DNA from: Lentisphaeria bacterium UBA1732
Lineage (GTDB): Bacteria > Verrucomicrobiota > Lentisphaeria > Victivallales > UBA1829
Assembly (NCBI GenBank): GCA_002315855.1
Contig: DCIG01000050.1
Location: forward strand, 30,675-94,674
Direction: 5' to 3'
Length of the DNA stretch: 64,000 nt
Position 1 is the stretch's first letter. Every line of letters begins with the position of its first letter. Shown here piece after piece: positions 34,833 through 43,501 of this stretch. A program made the translations under genes and the position numbers. Below the pieces are notes generated by a model, which had not been told where the DNA came from, did not search any database, and saw only the letters and a list, made by a program, of their open reading frames with translations.

Positions 34833-35633
34833 TTATAATTTGATGTTGGCAAATGCGGATGCGAGGCTTCCCGGTGCCTCGTTGGACGGCGGCAGCGGAT
34901 AGTCCTCCAGAATTCGCTTCTGGGCGGCAAAAATCGGAGCCAGACCGATTTTCGCGTATTCGAGAAGCTGGTCAAGCTGGGCGCGGTCGAATGGTTCTTC
35001 TTCCGCAGTCCCCTGGATTTCCACGAATTTCCCGGATTCCGTCATGATGACATTCATGTCCACGTCGGCGGCGGAATCTTCTTCATAGCACAAATCCAGC
35101 AGAATTTTCCCGTTGCGGATGCCCACGCTGATGGCTCCTACGTTTTCCCGCATGGGGAAACGCGGAATTTTCTTCATTTTGAGAAGTTTGCGGAATGCGA
35201 TTTGCAGAACGACGCTTGTTCCGCAGATGGAGGCGCAGCGGGTCCCTCCGTCTGCATCAATGACATCGCAGTCGATGTACAGCGTATTCTGCCCCAGTGC
35301 TTCCATATCGATGACGGAGCGGAACGAACGCCCGATCAGACGCTGGATTTCCATCGTCCGCCCGGACTGTTTGCCGCGGGAGGCTTCACGGGCAACTCGT
35401 GTATTCCCTGCTCCGGGAATCATGCCGTATTCGCAGGTTACCCACCCGCCGGAAACTCCCTGCTGCCGCATCCACGAGGGTACTCCCTGTTCAAAAGAAG
35501 CGGAGCAGACTACTTTGGTTCCTCCGCATTCCACCAGCGCGGATGCGATCGGGTGGGCGAGAAAACCGGGGGTTATCTTGAATTTTCGTGGCTGATCCGG
35601 AAGACGTCCGTCAATACGGGGGGAATTGCTCAT
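34833..35633 (-). CDS. rph: ribonuclease PH
   Basis: RNase PH is a phosphate-dependent 3'-5' exoribonuclease that trims tRNA 3' ends. From the ATG at 35633 (AAAGGTT upstream) it has 266 residues. Family landmarks are RPDQPR-like DQPRKFKITPGFL, SALVECGGTKVVCSASFEQGVPSW, EYGMIPGAGNTRVAREASRGKQSGRTMEIQRLIGRS, and DCDVIDADGGTRCASI. The open frame continues 64 residues upstream, but that stretch crosses the SRP RNA gene and has no RNase PH similarity, so it is rejected. Genes for the SRP RNA (upstream) and purM (downstream) flank it. Confidence 0.95.
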   Translation of the reverse strand: MSNSPRIDGRLPDQPRKFKITPGFLAHPIASALVECGGTKVVCSASFEQGVPSWMRQQGVSGGWVTCEYGMIPGAGNTRVAREASRGKQSGRTMEIQRLIGRSFRSVIDMEALGQNTLYIDCDVIDADGGTRCASICGTSVVLQIAFRKLLKMKKIPRFPMRENVGAISVGIRNGKILLDLCYEEDSAADVDMNVIMTESGKFVEIQGTAEEEPFDRAQLDQLLEYAKIGLAPIFAAQKRILEDYPLPPSNEAPGSLASAFANIKL

Positions 35634-35701
35634 GATAACCGTAACCTTTAACCTTTTTCGTAACGAGAACAGTCCAAAATGTTTGAATTTGCCTCGAAGA
35701 T

Positions 35702-35814
35702 AAAGAAAACCGCCGTATACCGAACCATGCACAAGGTTTGAACGCTTATAGCTGCTTTGTTCCCAACCTGACTCGTTCACGCCAACGCCATTGCACGGAA
35801 GCGGCATACGACGG
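35702..35814 (-). ncRNA. ffs: signal recognition particle RNA (4.5S type)
   Basis: Read on the minus strand, the apex contains the SRP signature: GTCAGGTTG, a GGAA tetraloop, then CAAAGCAGCTATAAGC. It is enclosed by TGAACG/CGTTCA, then CCGTGCA/TGCATGG, then a 13-pair outer helix (CCGTCGTATGCCG with CGGTATACGGCGG, three G-U pairs). The RNA is about 105 bases long (35814 down to 35710), followed by TTTTCTTT. A -10-like TATTGT at 35822-35827 is correctly spaced for a start at 35814. It binds Ffh to target membrane and secreted proteins. Confidence 0.88.
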
Positions 35815-35875
35815 AAAATTAACAATACCGATGTTTCTTTGGAGTTTTTTCAGTCCTCTGAATCAACTCTGTATA

Positions 35876-36790
35876 TTATACTTTACATCCGAATTTAAAA
35901 TATTCAAGGCAAAGTGATAGTTCTCCTCGTAAATTTTTTCGTTCTACGATGCGGTCTATCAATCCTTTCTGCAAAAGGAACTCTGCCGTTTGGAATCCCG
36001 GAGGAAGCTGTGCCTGAGTTGTGGCCTCGATGACGCGCCGTCCGGCAAAACCGATCAAGGCTTCCGGTTCTGCAAAAATGAGGTCGCCCAGCGATGCGAA
36101 ACTTGCCATTACGCCTGCTGTCGTCGGATGGGTCAGGATTGCGATATAGGGCAGGCCTGCATCGGCATGTCGTTTGAGCGCACCGCTGGTTTTGGCCATT
36201 TGCATGAGGCTGATCATGCCTTCGTACATGCGCGCTCCCCCGCTTGCGGTAACGATGACCACGGGAATTTTCAGCTCTGTGGCTTTTTCGATGGCGCGTG
36301 TGATTTTTTCGCCTACCACGGCTCCCATGCTGGCTCCGAGAAAACGGAAATCCATCACGGCAAGCACGAATGCCCGTCCGTCCAGTGTTGCCGTCCCCGA
36401 AATCACGGCGTCGCGCAATCCCGTTTTTTGCCGGTTTTCCTGCAATTTCCGGCTGTATGGCACTTCGCTGACAAATCCCAGCGTATCAACGGATTCCAAA
36501 TGCGGATCAAGCTCAACAAACGACCCCAGATCCACCAGCAGATCAATCCGTTCCAGGGCCGTCATCGGGTAATGGTAGCCGCATTGAGGACATACTTCCA
36601 AATTCTCTTCACGGCGGCTCGTGAAAATGATTTCTCCGCATTTCTTGCACTTTTCCCACAGCCCTTCGGGAATATCCTTGCGTTTCGCCACGTCAATCTG
36701 CTTCTGATTCGAGAACGGACTTCCCGCAAAGGAACTCCTCTGCGGCGGTACTGCGGATAGTACAGGTGCTTTTTTTCTGAATGTTGCCAT
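35876..36790 (-). CDS. accD: acetyl-CoA carboxylase carboxyltransferase subunit beta
   Basis: AccD forms, with AccA, the carboxyltransferase that makes malonyl-CoA for fatty acid synthesis. The 304-residue protein has the N-terminal four-cysteine zinc ribbon (WEKCKKCGEIIF ... VCPQCGYHYPM) and the crotonase-type core: AVMDFRFLGASMGAVVGEKITRAIE, VIVTASGGARMYEGMISLMQM and GVMASFASLGDLIFAEPEALIGFAGRRVIE. The start is preceded by GAGGAAA. About 45 N-terminal residues before the zinc ribbon are longer than in E. coli. accA and folC are not adjacent. Confidence 0.95.
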   Translation of the reverse strand: MATFRKKAPVLSAVPPQRSSFAGSPFSNQKQIDVAKRKDIPEGLWEKCKKCGEIIFTSRREENLEVCPQCGYHYPMTALERIDLLVDLGSFVELDPHLESVDTLGFVSEVPYSRKLQENRQKTGLRDAVISGTATLDGRAFVLAVMDFRFLGASMGAVVGEKITRAIEKATELKIPVVIVTASGGARMYEGMISLMQMAKTSGALKRHADAGLPYIAILTHPTTAGVMASFASLGDLIFAEPEALIGFAGRRVIEATTQAQLPPGFQTAEFLLQKGLIDRIVERKNLRGELSLCLEYFKFGCKV

Positions 36791-36941
36791 ATTGATTGTT
36801 TCCTCGATTTGAGTGATGATGCCGGGACATCTCTTCTGGCTTCCGCGTCGGAATGCGTGTACGGAAAACGCATCTGCGGAGAATCATCCCGTCAACAGCC
36901 GGCTTTTCGGTTTTTTGCCAAAACGGAAGCTCCTGAACTGG

Positions 36942-37649
36942 TTATCGTCTGGCGGCGGATACCGCGCTTACGGAAGCCGCCCCATGTTCCAGCAAGATTC
37001 GGGCGGCTGCGGCAAGTGTGGTGCCGGTTGTTAAAACATCGTCTACTAATAATATGGCACGGTTTTGCCATTTTGTCAACTGAACAGGCAAAAAAGCCCC
37101 ATTTAAATTCTGCATTCTTTCTTCTCTGCTCAAATGCGCCTGCTGGCGTGTGTACCGCGTTCGTTTCAGAGCACGCACCATTGGAAATCCTGTTTCCTGC
37201 GATACCATTTGACAAATCAGATGTGCTTGATTGTACCCTCTTTGCAGAAAACGGAGCCAGTGCAGCGGTACCGGTACGATGATGTATTGTTCGTCCGGCG
37301 GAAGCACCGTCTTCAGTTTCCGTCCGAGCAGAACTCCGATGGTTCGTGCATATTCCACATGATTCCGGTATTTCAGCTTCAGAATCCCTTCGCGGGCGTC
37401 CTCTTCCATGCGGAACAGCGAATATGCGTTCTTCCACGGACGTTTCGGCTGATTCATGCACTTCGAGCAGATTGCGAAAATACCGTCCAGCGTGCCGCCG
37501 CATCCCGGACAATAAGGCTCTTGAATCCATGGCATCCCCTTGAGGCAGTCTCCGCAGAGCATTCCCGGTGTCCCGTCGAACGGCTCTCCCCCGCAGATTG
37601 GGCATCTCGCAGGATTGTAAGCGGTGGCGAGCTGAAGCAGCTGATCCAT
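36942..37649 (-). CDS. ComF family protein (double zinc ribbon, phosphoribosyltransferase-like)
   Basis: A 235-residue ComF-type protein. Two zinc-ribbon cysteine sets fill the first 70 residues (CPICGG, CGDC, CPGCGG, CSKC). The rest is the phosphoribosyltransferase-like fold: YIIVPVPLHWLRFLQRGYNQAHLI and the PRPP-loop strand AILLVDDVLTTGTTLAAAARIL. In naturally transformable bacteria ComF acts in the cytoplasm during DNA uptake, probably with PriA/helicase proteins; many non-competent bacteria keep it too. It lies 15 bases behind dprA, another competence gene, on the same strand. Confidence 0.9.
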   Translation of the reverse strand: MDQLLQLATAYNPARCPICGGEPFDGTPGMLCGDCLKGMPWIQEPYCPGCGGTLDGIFAICSKCMNQPKRPWKNAYSLFRMEEDAREGILKLKYRNHVEYARTIGVLLGRKLKTVLPPDEQYIIVPVPLHWLRFLQRGYNQAHLICQMVSQETGFPMVRALKRTRYTRQQAHLSREERMQNLNGAFLPVQLTKWQNRAILLVDDVLTTGTTLAAAARILLEHGAASVSAVSAARR

Positions 37650-37664
37650 GTCGCAAGCTCGTTT

Positions 37665-38807
37665 TCAGCGCAGACGGCTGTAGGAGCCGTCCGGATTTTT
37701 GCGGACGCGGTGCAGGATTTCCAGCGCAATCATGGCGGAGACCACATCTCCTGCCGGAAGATCCGTCTTTTCGCTGATTGCATCGATGGTCAGGGACCCT
37801 TTCCGCAGAACATTCAGGATTTCCTGATCATCCGGGGAGAGCATGGTGTCTGCGGAAGCGTCTGCGATTGGCATTTCGCCGTTTCCCTCTTCTTCTGCGA
37901 ATGCAAACGGACGGTCCGCTTCCATTCCCGGCAGGAAATCAAATTCCTGTAGAATTTCTTCAAATCCGCTGACCAGTGTCGCTCCTTGGCGGATCAGCTG
38001 ATTGCATCCTGCCGCCGATGGATTGTCCGCTTCTCCCGGCAGGGCAAAAACATGCCGTCCCTGCTCCAGTGCATGGGCGGCTGTAATCAGCGACCCGCTG
38101 TTGACGCCTGCTTCCACCACCAGTGTCCCGCACGAAAGTCCCGAAATAATTCGGTTCCGCATGGGAAAAGTCTGTCGTGTGGGCGACATGCGGATGGGGT
38201 ATTCGGTGATGATTGCTCCTCCGCCGGCAATGATGTCCCGCGCCAGATCCACGTTTTCCGCCGGGTGCAGATGGGAAAATCCCCCGCCCAGCACCGCTAC
38301 GGTTTTTCCGCCGGCGTCCACGGTGGCCCGGTGTACGATGGTGTCGATTCCTACGGCAAGTCCGCTGATGGTAACCCAGCCTGCGTATGCGGCTGATTCT
38401 GCGATATGCCGTGCCATCCGCGCGCCGTAGTTGGTGGCATTCCGGGTGCCGACCATGGCGAGAGAACGCTGTCCCAGTTCCGGCGGCAGGGTCCCGCGCA
38501 CATACAGGGTAACGGGCGCATCCCGGAAATTCCGCAGCTGGGCAGGATATTTTTCATCCGCCGGGGTCAAAATGGTTACACCGCCCGATTCTGCCGTTTC
38601 CAGTTCACGCTGCAAATCCACATGTTTTTCCCAGTTCACCAGCTTGTTTGCGAGTTCCGTGCTGATGCCGTGAATTTGTGCCAGTGTGGACGCCTCCTGT
38701 TCAAAAATCGCCGATGCCGACCCGCAGAATTCCGCCAGCATGTTGGAGCGTGCAGGTCCGATGCCGGTCAGCAGATTCAGAATTATCCAGGCGGTATGAT
38801 CAGTCAT
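37665..38807 (-). CDS. dprA: DNA-processing protein DprA (Smf)
   Basis: DprA binds incoming single-stranded DNA and loads RecA on it during transformation. The 380-residue protein has an N-terminal SAM/HhH-like part (LLTGIGPARSNMLAEFCGS), the Rossmann core with SLAMVGTRNATNYGARMARHIAE, GLAVGIDTIVHRATVDAGGKTVAVLGGG and GTLVVEAGVNSGSLITAAHALEQGRHVFALPG, and a C-terminal winged helix near 320-380. Start and the aroB stop overlap in ATGA, so the genes are coupled. The dprA-comF pairing suggests potential for natural transformation, though no pilus or comEC gene is visible. Confidence 0.95.
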   Translation of the reverse strand: MTDHTAWIILNLLTGIGPARSNMLAEFCGSASAIFEQEASTLAQIHGISTELANKLVNWEKHVDLQRELETAESGGVTILTPADEKYPAQLRNFRDAPVTLYVRGTLPPELGQRSLAMVGTRNATNYGARMARHIAESAAYAGWVTISGLAVGIDTIVHRATVDAGGKTVAVLGGGFSHLHPAENVDLARDIIAGGGAIITEYPIRMSPTRQTFPMRNRIISGLSCGTLVVEAGVNSGSLITAAHALEQGRHVFALPGEADNPSAAGCNQLIRQGATLVSGFEEILQEFDFLPGMEADRPFAFAEEEGNGEMPIADASADTMLSPDDQEILNVLRKGSLTIDAISEKTDLPAGDVVSAMIALEILHRVRKNPDGSYSRLR

Positions 38808-39913
38808 GGGAGGAAGCTCTCCCAGATTTTCAGAATTGTCTCATCCGGCACATCGTGATGCACTTCGCAGTGTCCGATGGCGTGAGGCAGGATCAGCCGG
38901 ATTGTTCCGTTCCGGTTCTTCTTATCGGAGTACATGGCATGGAGCAGTTCTTCCGGTTTGCAGTCTTCAATCGCCATGGGAAGCTCGTATTTCCGCACGA
39001 TTTCTTCGATTTTTTCTTCCTCGTCCTGTGCCAGAAGACCCAGCTCCCGTGCCAGCCGTGCGGAAGCGGCGAGCCCCGTCCCCACTGCTTCGCCGTGCTC
39101 GAATCCGCAGAAATCCTGTACTTTTTCGATGGCGTGTCCGAATGTATGGCCCAGATTCAGGAGCATTCGTTCGCCCTTTTCCTGCTCGTCCCGTGATACG
39201 ACTCCCGCTTTCAGCCCGCAGGACAACGCAATCAGTTCCGTCATTTCGTCCATCGGCGGATGGGTCAGGATGTCGTCTCCGGCGTTCAGGAGCTTGTCGA
39301 ACAGTCCCCGGTCAAACAGAATTGCATGTTTAATCAGTTCGGCAAATCCGTTGATCAGTTCTCTCCGCGGCAGTGTTTTCAGAAACTCCGTATCCATCAG
39401 CACGGCTTTCGGCTGATAAAATGACCCGATGAGGTTCTTTCCTTCCGGCAAATCCACTCCCGTTTTTCCGCCTGCGCCTGAATCGACCATGGCCAGCAGG
39501 GATGTCGGCACCTGAATGCAGTCAATCCCTCGCATATAGATGGATGCCGCAAATGCCGCCATATCGCCCGTAACACCGCCGCCCAGACCTGCAATCAGCG
39601 ACCCCCGGTCGAGCTGATTCTGCGCGCATGTCCGGCAAATCATTGCCACGGTTTCAAAGTTTTTCGACTGTTCCCCCGCAGGAAAAACGCACAGCGCTGT
39701 TTCTTCTCCTGAAACTTCGCGGACAGCGCGTTCCACTGCCGCTGCATACAGGGGGGCCACATTGGAATCCGCCACAATCAGCACTTTGCGTCCTGCCGCG
39801 TAGGGGCGCAACAGCTCTTTTGCGTTCCCGTCTTCCGCGAAAAGTCCGGGACTGACGTAAATCGGATAGGAACGCGTCCCAAGTTCAACCTGAACGGTTT
39901 GCATCGTCGCCAT
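38804..39913 (-). CDS. aroB: 3-dehydroquinate synthase
   Basis: AroB converts DAHP to 3-dehydroquinate, the second step of the shikimate pathway, using NAD+ and a metal. The 369-residue length is normal. Clear landmarks are SLIAGLGGGVTGDMAAFAASIYMRGI, QVPTSLLAMVDSGAGGKTGVDLPEGKNLIGSFYQP, the metal/substrate region GFAELIKHAILFD and LNLGHTFGHAIEKVQDF with the metal-binding histidines. It begins three bases after hisA ends and overlaps dprA, so hisA-aroB-dprA-comF reads as one operon. The second ATG three codons in is an equal start candidate. Confidence 0.96.
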   Translation of the reverse strand: MATMQTVQVELGTRSYPIYVSPGLFAEDGNAKELLRPYAAGRKVLIVADSNVAPLYAAAVERAVREVSGEETALCVFPAGEQSKNFETVAMICRTCAQNQLDRGSLIAGLGGGVTGDMAAFAASIYMRGIDCIQVPTSLLAMVDSGAGGKTGVDLPEGKNLIGSFYQPKAVLMDTEFLKTLPRRELINGFAELIKHAILFDRGLFDKLLNAGDDILTHPPMDEMTELIALSCGLKAGVVSRDEQEKGERMLLNLGHTFGHAIEKVQDFCGFEHGEAVGTGLAASARLARELGLLAQDEEEKIEEIVRKYELPMAIEDCKPEELLHAMYSDKKNRNGTIRLILPHAIGHCEVHHDVPDETILKIWESFLP

Positions 39914-39916
39914 CGT

Positions 39917-40648
39917 TTATTCCCCGGCGGACTGAACCAATGCTGCGTATGTAGTGCGTCCGTCGTACAGGGCCTTGCCTACGATTGCGCCTTCCAGATT
40001 CTTTTTGCCCAGCGACACCAGATTCTTTGCATCATCGGGGGACGTTACTCCGCCCGATGCGATAATCCATGCTTCCGGCAGAGATTCGCACAGCGTGCGC
40101 ATAAACGGCAGATTCGGTCCCGACATTGCTCCGTCGGTGGCGATGTCGGTGAAAATAAAGCGTCTTATACCGTACCCGAAAAGCAGTTTCGCCAGTTCGA
40201 TTGCATCCACGGCGGATGTTTCCAGCCAGCCGCGTGTGGCGACTTTCCCGCCTCGTGCGTCAATTCCCGCGACGATTCGGTCCGTTCCGAACTTTTTGAC
40301 GAATGTTTCCGCCATTTCGGGGTGATCGCAGACCACGGTGCCGAGAATGACGCGGCTGATACCCAGATCGAATGCCCTTTGCGCGTCTTCCGGCTTGCGG
40401 ATGCCGCCGCCCAGCTCGCACGGGATTTTCACCCGTTCGCAAATCCCGCGGATTGCATTGGCATTGGTTACGGACCCGCCTTTCGCACCGTCCAGATCCA
40501 CCAAATGAATCAGCGGTGCTCCTGCGGCCTCCCATGCCGCCGCCTGATCGGCGGGCGAACTGGAATAAACCGTCTTTTTATTGTAATCTCCTTGGAAAAG
40601 ACGGACACACTGCCCGTCTATCAGGTCAATTGCAGGAAAAATTTTCAT
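39917..40648 (-). CDS. hisA: phosphoribosylformimino-5-aminoimidazole carboxamide ribotide isomerase
   Basis: HisA opens the ribose ring of ProFAR to PRFAR in histidine synthesis. The 243-residue (beta/alpha)8 barrel starts MKIFPAIDLIDGQCVRLFQGDY and has phosphate-binding loops in each half (ELGGGIR near 78; ASGGVTSPDDA near 200), the catalytic Asp in PAIDL and Asp in FIFTDIATDGAMSGPN. It is separate from hisI (59 kb) and no other his gene is visible, so the histidine genes are scattered. aroB follows after three bases. Confidence 0.95.
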   Translation of the reverse strand: MKIFPAIDLIDGQCVRLFQGDYNKKTVYSSSPADQAAAWEAAGAPLIHLVDLDGAKGGSVTNANAIRGICERVKIPCELGGGIRKPEDAQRAFDLGISRVILGTVVCDHPEMAETFVKKFGTDRIVAGIDARGGKVATRGWLETSAVDAIELAKLLFGYGIRRFIFTDIATDGAMSGPNLPFMRTLCESLPEAWIIASGGVTSPDDAKNLVSLGKKNLEGAIVGKALYDGRTTYAALVQSAGE

Positions 40649-40709
40649 CTGTATGAAATCTCCGTGTTTGGAAAATTAGCTTGTTGAATTGGCAAAATTG
40701 ATATTCCCC

Positions 40710-41306
40710 TTATCGGGAGTAAATGGCGTCGCGGACTTCTTCGTAGACGGAACCGATGTCATCCAGAAATGCCCCGACGGTTGCTTCTTCTTCCGGCAGC
40801 AGGCAGGAATGCAGATCAGCTGCAAATACGTTCTGTTCCATAAACGTTTCCATCTCGCCGAAGTCGCGCTGGATTTCCGCCATTCGTTCCGGCGGTGCGT
40901 TTTCGATTTCTTCCAGAACTCGTTCTCTTCCATCGCCCATGAACTGTGTGCGGACATTTTGCATTTCCCGGTTCCAGCGGGCTTTTTCTTCCGGCGGGAG
41001 AGCACGGTATTCGTCCAGTGCCTTGCAGAATTCATCCCGGATTCGTTCCGGGCTGATTTCATCGCTGTGGTCGTTTCGCTCCACGACGCGCACGATTCTG
41101 TTTCGCCCGCCCGAATTTCTGCGTCCGCCGCGTCTTCTTGGACCTCCTTCATCATGATTTTCGGTCTCTTCGGTTTTGGTTTCGTCATCTTTTTCTTCAG
41201 TGGACTTGTTTTGTTCTTTGAAGAATAAAAATGCGGCAAGTGCAATCGCTGCGATGCAGGCGCATGAGGCGATGGACATAAATGCAGATCGTATCTGATA
41301 ATTCAT
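40710..41306 (-). CDS. unknown single-span membrane protein with charged domain
   Basis: I do not recognise this 198-residue protein. One transmembrane helix (about residues 8-29) near the N-terminus acts as an anchor. A very charged linker follows, acidic at first (KSTEEKDDETKTEETE), then arginine/glycine-rich (GGPRRRGGRRNSGGRNR). The last 120 residues are helical and acidic (SPERIRDEFCKALDEYRALPPEEKARW ... PPERMAEIQRDFGEMETFMEQ) and slightly recall periplasmic CpxP/heavy-metal-resistance-type helical proteins, but no LTxxQ motif is present. It lies between GH43 and hisA on the same strand with short gaps. Confidence 0.55.
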   Translation of the reverse strand: MNYQIRSAFMSIASCACIAAIALAAFLFFKEQNKSTEEKDDETKTEETENHDEGGPRRRGGRRNSGGRNRIVRVVERNDHSDEISPERIRDEFCKALDEYRALPPEEKARWNREMQNVRTQFMGDGRERVLEEIENAPPERMAEIQRDFGEMETFMEQNVFAADLHSCLLPEEEATVGAFLDDIGSVYEEVRDAIYSR

Positions 41307-41347
41307 GATTTTCTGTTCCTTCTTGATGAAATATGGGGGTTTTTCCC

Positions 41348-42448
41348 TTAATCTGACGTTTTTTTCTCGTGCTCGCAGTCAATCAGGACTGGATGAGAGG
41401 CTCTGTTCGGCGAATGCAGAATGATTTTGTGTTTGCCTTCAAATGTGATGAAGTGCATCCCGTGTCCGCCGTCTTTGGTGTAAATCGGCGTTTTGCTTTG
41501 TTCCCACGGACCTTCCAGTTTCCCCGTTTTCGAGGTGGCGATTGCCAGCTGGTATGATCCGTTGTCGAATGCGCTCCACAGCATTTTCAGCTTGCCGTCT
41601 TCGCGGTACAGATAGCAACCGTCGGTTACGTAATTGTTTTTCCCCTCGTCAGGGTGCGACCACGGTGCTTCCGACCCGCGGAACAGCAGAATCGGTTCTC
41701 CGGTCATCTTCGACAAATCGTCGGACAGCGGTGCCGCGCACACGGTCCCGTCCGTTACCTGTACCCATTCATGACAGAACACCATCCACGGCTTTCCCTC
41801 CGGTGTTACGTACAGTGTCCCGTCCAGACACATCCAGTCTTCCGGCGTTGCGGGACGCGGCGAAACCGGCACATACGGACCTGCCGGATTGCCTGAGGTC
41901 GAACGGAATATCTGTGTCCCCCGGTGTGCCTCGCTTCCTGTTGTTCCGAAAAGATAATACTGTCCTTTCCACTTGTGGAGTTCGGGGGCCCAGTAATTAT
42001 CGTCCATCCAGAAATCCTTGTCCGCAATGAATCCGGGGAAGGGGCCGCGCCAGTTTTCCAGGTCTTCGCTTGCGTAGGTAACGAATCCGCGCGCCCGTCG
42101 TCCGTCTTTCCATGATACGCTTCCGAAGCATGTCATGTAGTACAGTCCGTCTTCTGCGGGCAGAATGCAGATGTCGCGGATGAAAAGCGAGCCCAGCGGT
42201 GCTGTTCGCACGTTGACGTCCCCGAAAAGCTCATCCAGCCTGGCCCAGGCGGCTTTTGCTTTGACTGCTCGTTTCGCCGGGTCTTTCAGCTCCGGTTCAT
42301 CCGGATACCGTGCATCATGCGAGGACAGGATTTCACCCTCTTCTCCCGGAATTTCGCTCATCGCGCAGGATGCAGACATGAAAACGCCTGCCAGTGTCAG
42401 CAGTGCAGTACTGATGCACGGAATCGAGTAAATCTTGTTGTTCTTCAT
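41348..42448 (-). CDS. lipoprotein glycoside hydrolase, GH43 family
   Basis: A 366-residue exported hydrolase with a lipoprotein signal ending MSASC (Cys28). The five-bladed GH43 propeller shows SLFIRDICILPAEDGLYYMT near 88 (with the general-base Asp), FWMDDNYWAPELHKWKGQYYLF (transition-stabilising Asp), and MCLDGTLYVTPEGKPWMVFCHEW with a glutamate following. GH43 enzymes include arabinofuranosidases, arabinanases and xylosidases; with a GH51 at 9 kb an arabinan or arabinoxylan target is plausible. It starts 21 bases after a GT2 gene with which it is probably cotranscribed, an odd pairing. Confidence 0.85.
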   Translation of the reverse strand: MKNNKIYSIPCISTALLTLAGVFMSASCAMSEIPGEEGEILSSHDARYPDEPELKDPAKRAVKAKAAWARLDELFGDVNVRTAPLGSLFIRDICILPAEDGLYYMTCFGSVSWKDGRRARGFVTYASEDLENWRGPFPGFIADKDFWMDDNYWAPELHKWKGQYYLFGTTGSEAHRGTQIFRSTSGNPAGPYVPVSPRPATPEDWMCLDGTLYVTPEGKPWMVFCHEWVQVTDGTVCAAPLSDDLSKMTGEPILLFRGSEAPWSHPDEGKNNYVTDGCYLYREDGKLKMLWSAFDNGSYQLAIATSKTGKLEGPWEQSKTPIYTKDGGHGMHFITFEGKHKIILHSPNRASHPVLIDCEHEKKTSD

Positions 42449-42469
42449 TTCTTGTTGCCTCCTGCTGAG

Positions 42470-43222
42470 TCAGGATAGTTTTTCGGATAAAGTTTCTTGC
42501 AGTTTCTGCCGGACTTCCGCTCTTGTGCGGATGCACCGCATCAGCATGGACAGATATTGTCCGATTACGCGGCCGGACAGTTTGCTTGTCCCGTGTTCCC
42601 GCATGGCGAATGTAATCGGGTGTTCCATCACCGGCACCGGACCTGCGAGCATGAAGAGCCACGCCAGTTCCAGCATGATTTTGAATCCTGACGGCGACAT
42701 CGCTGGTCGAACCAGCTCGAAAGCCCGTTTCTGAACTGCGAAAAATCCCGACATCGGGTCTTTCAGCGTTACGCCCAGACAAATCCTTGCCGCAATTGCC
42801 GCTGACCTGCTGCACAATGTGCGGAACAGCGACCAGCGTTCTGTGAAACCGCCCCCCGCTACATGACGCGAGCCGGTCATCATGACTGCGCCTTCCCGTT
42901 CCATGTGTTCCAGCAGCGGCATCAAATCCGCCGGACGGTGTTGTCCGTCCGCATCCATGCACACCAGAATCTCGCCGCTTGCTTCGCCGAATCCGTATGC
43001 CACGCTGGGCGACAGTCCCCGCTCTCCCCGGTTGCGCAGTACCCGTACCGGGGCTCCTGCGGCCGCCGCCGCTCGTTCTGCGGCTGCCGCTGTGCCGTCG
43101 GGCGAATGGTCATCCACAACAATGATTTCCATGCGGTCCGGTGCCAGTACGGCCAGTTCGCGAATCATTGCGGCGATGTTTTCTGCCTCGTTGTACGTCG
43201 GCAGGATGACGGAATATTTCAT
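42470..43222 (-). CDS. glycosyltransferase family 2 (polyprenol-phosphate mannosyltransferase-like)
   Basis: A 250-residue GT2 enzyme. The start MKYSVILPTYNEAENI, IIVVDDHSPDGTA, CMDADGQHRPADLMPLLEHM (DxD-like metal site) and the MTGSRHVAGGGF and LKDPMSGFFAVQKRAFE segments match dolichyl/undecaprenyl-phosphate mannose or glucose synthases. The C-terminal membrane helices found in some members are absent; the enzyme ends in a basic helix. The open frame extends 49 residues upstream with a hydrophobic stretch, but the family N-terminus begins at 43222, so I use that start. nfo is divergent; GH43 follows 21 bases downstream. Confidence 0.85.
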   Translation of the reverse strand: MKYSVILPTYNEAENIAAMIRELAVLAPDRMEIIVVDDHSPDGTAAAAERAAAAAGAPVRVLRNRGERGLSPSVAYGFGEASGEILVCMDADGQHRPADLMPLLEHMEREGAVMMTGSRHVAGGGFTERWSLFRTLCSRSAAIAARICLGVTLKDPMSGFFAVQKRAFELVRPAMSPSGFKIMLELAWLFMLAGPVPVMEHPITFAMREHGTSKLSGRVIGQYLSMLMRCIRTRAEVRQKLQETLSEKLS

Positions 43223-43407
43223 GGTCGCTTGCTTTCGGAAATATGAGTTGAAAACTGTTGTATAGTAAAGATAGCACAGCAAACACGGAAATACCAGTAG
43301 GAACACCAAAATATTCCGGAAAATGAGGAAAGAACGCCTCGATTCATTGGCAATCTCCTCTTCCTGCATCCCCGGTGTCTCTCAAACACATTTTTTCGCC
43401 TCCTGAC

Positions 43408-43436
43408 TTGAAAGCATCCCTCCCGAATGATATATT
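43408..43436 (+). promoter_or_regulatory. promoter of nfo
   Basis: TTGAAA, 17 bases, TATATT, about 65 bases before the nfo start. This supports the start at 43502 rather than 43427. Confidence 0.75.
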
Positions 43437-43501
43437 TTTCGTCAGATTTTATGGACCGCCCCCTGTCCTCACCCATTTTTATCTTTCACGGGAATTTCAA
43501 T

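Noticed and set aside
35634..35825. N-terminal extension of RNase PH by 64 residues
   Set aside because: This stretch is the SRP RNA gene; the extension has no RNase PH similarity and a ribosome site marks the start at 35633.
43223..43369. Membrane-helix-bearing N-terminal extension of the GT2 enzyme
   Set aside because: The family N-terminus begins exactly at the ATG at 43222; the hydrophobic stretch is AT-rich spacer read through.
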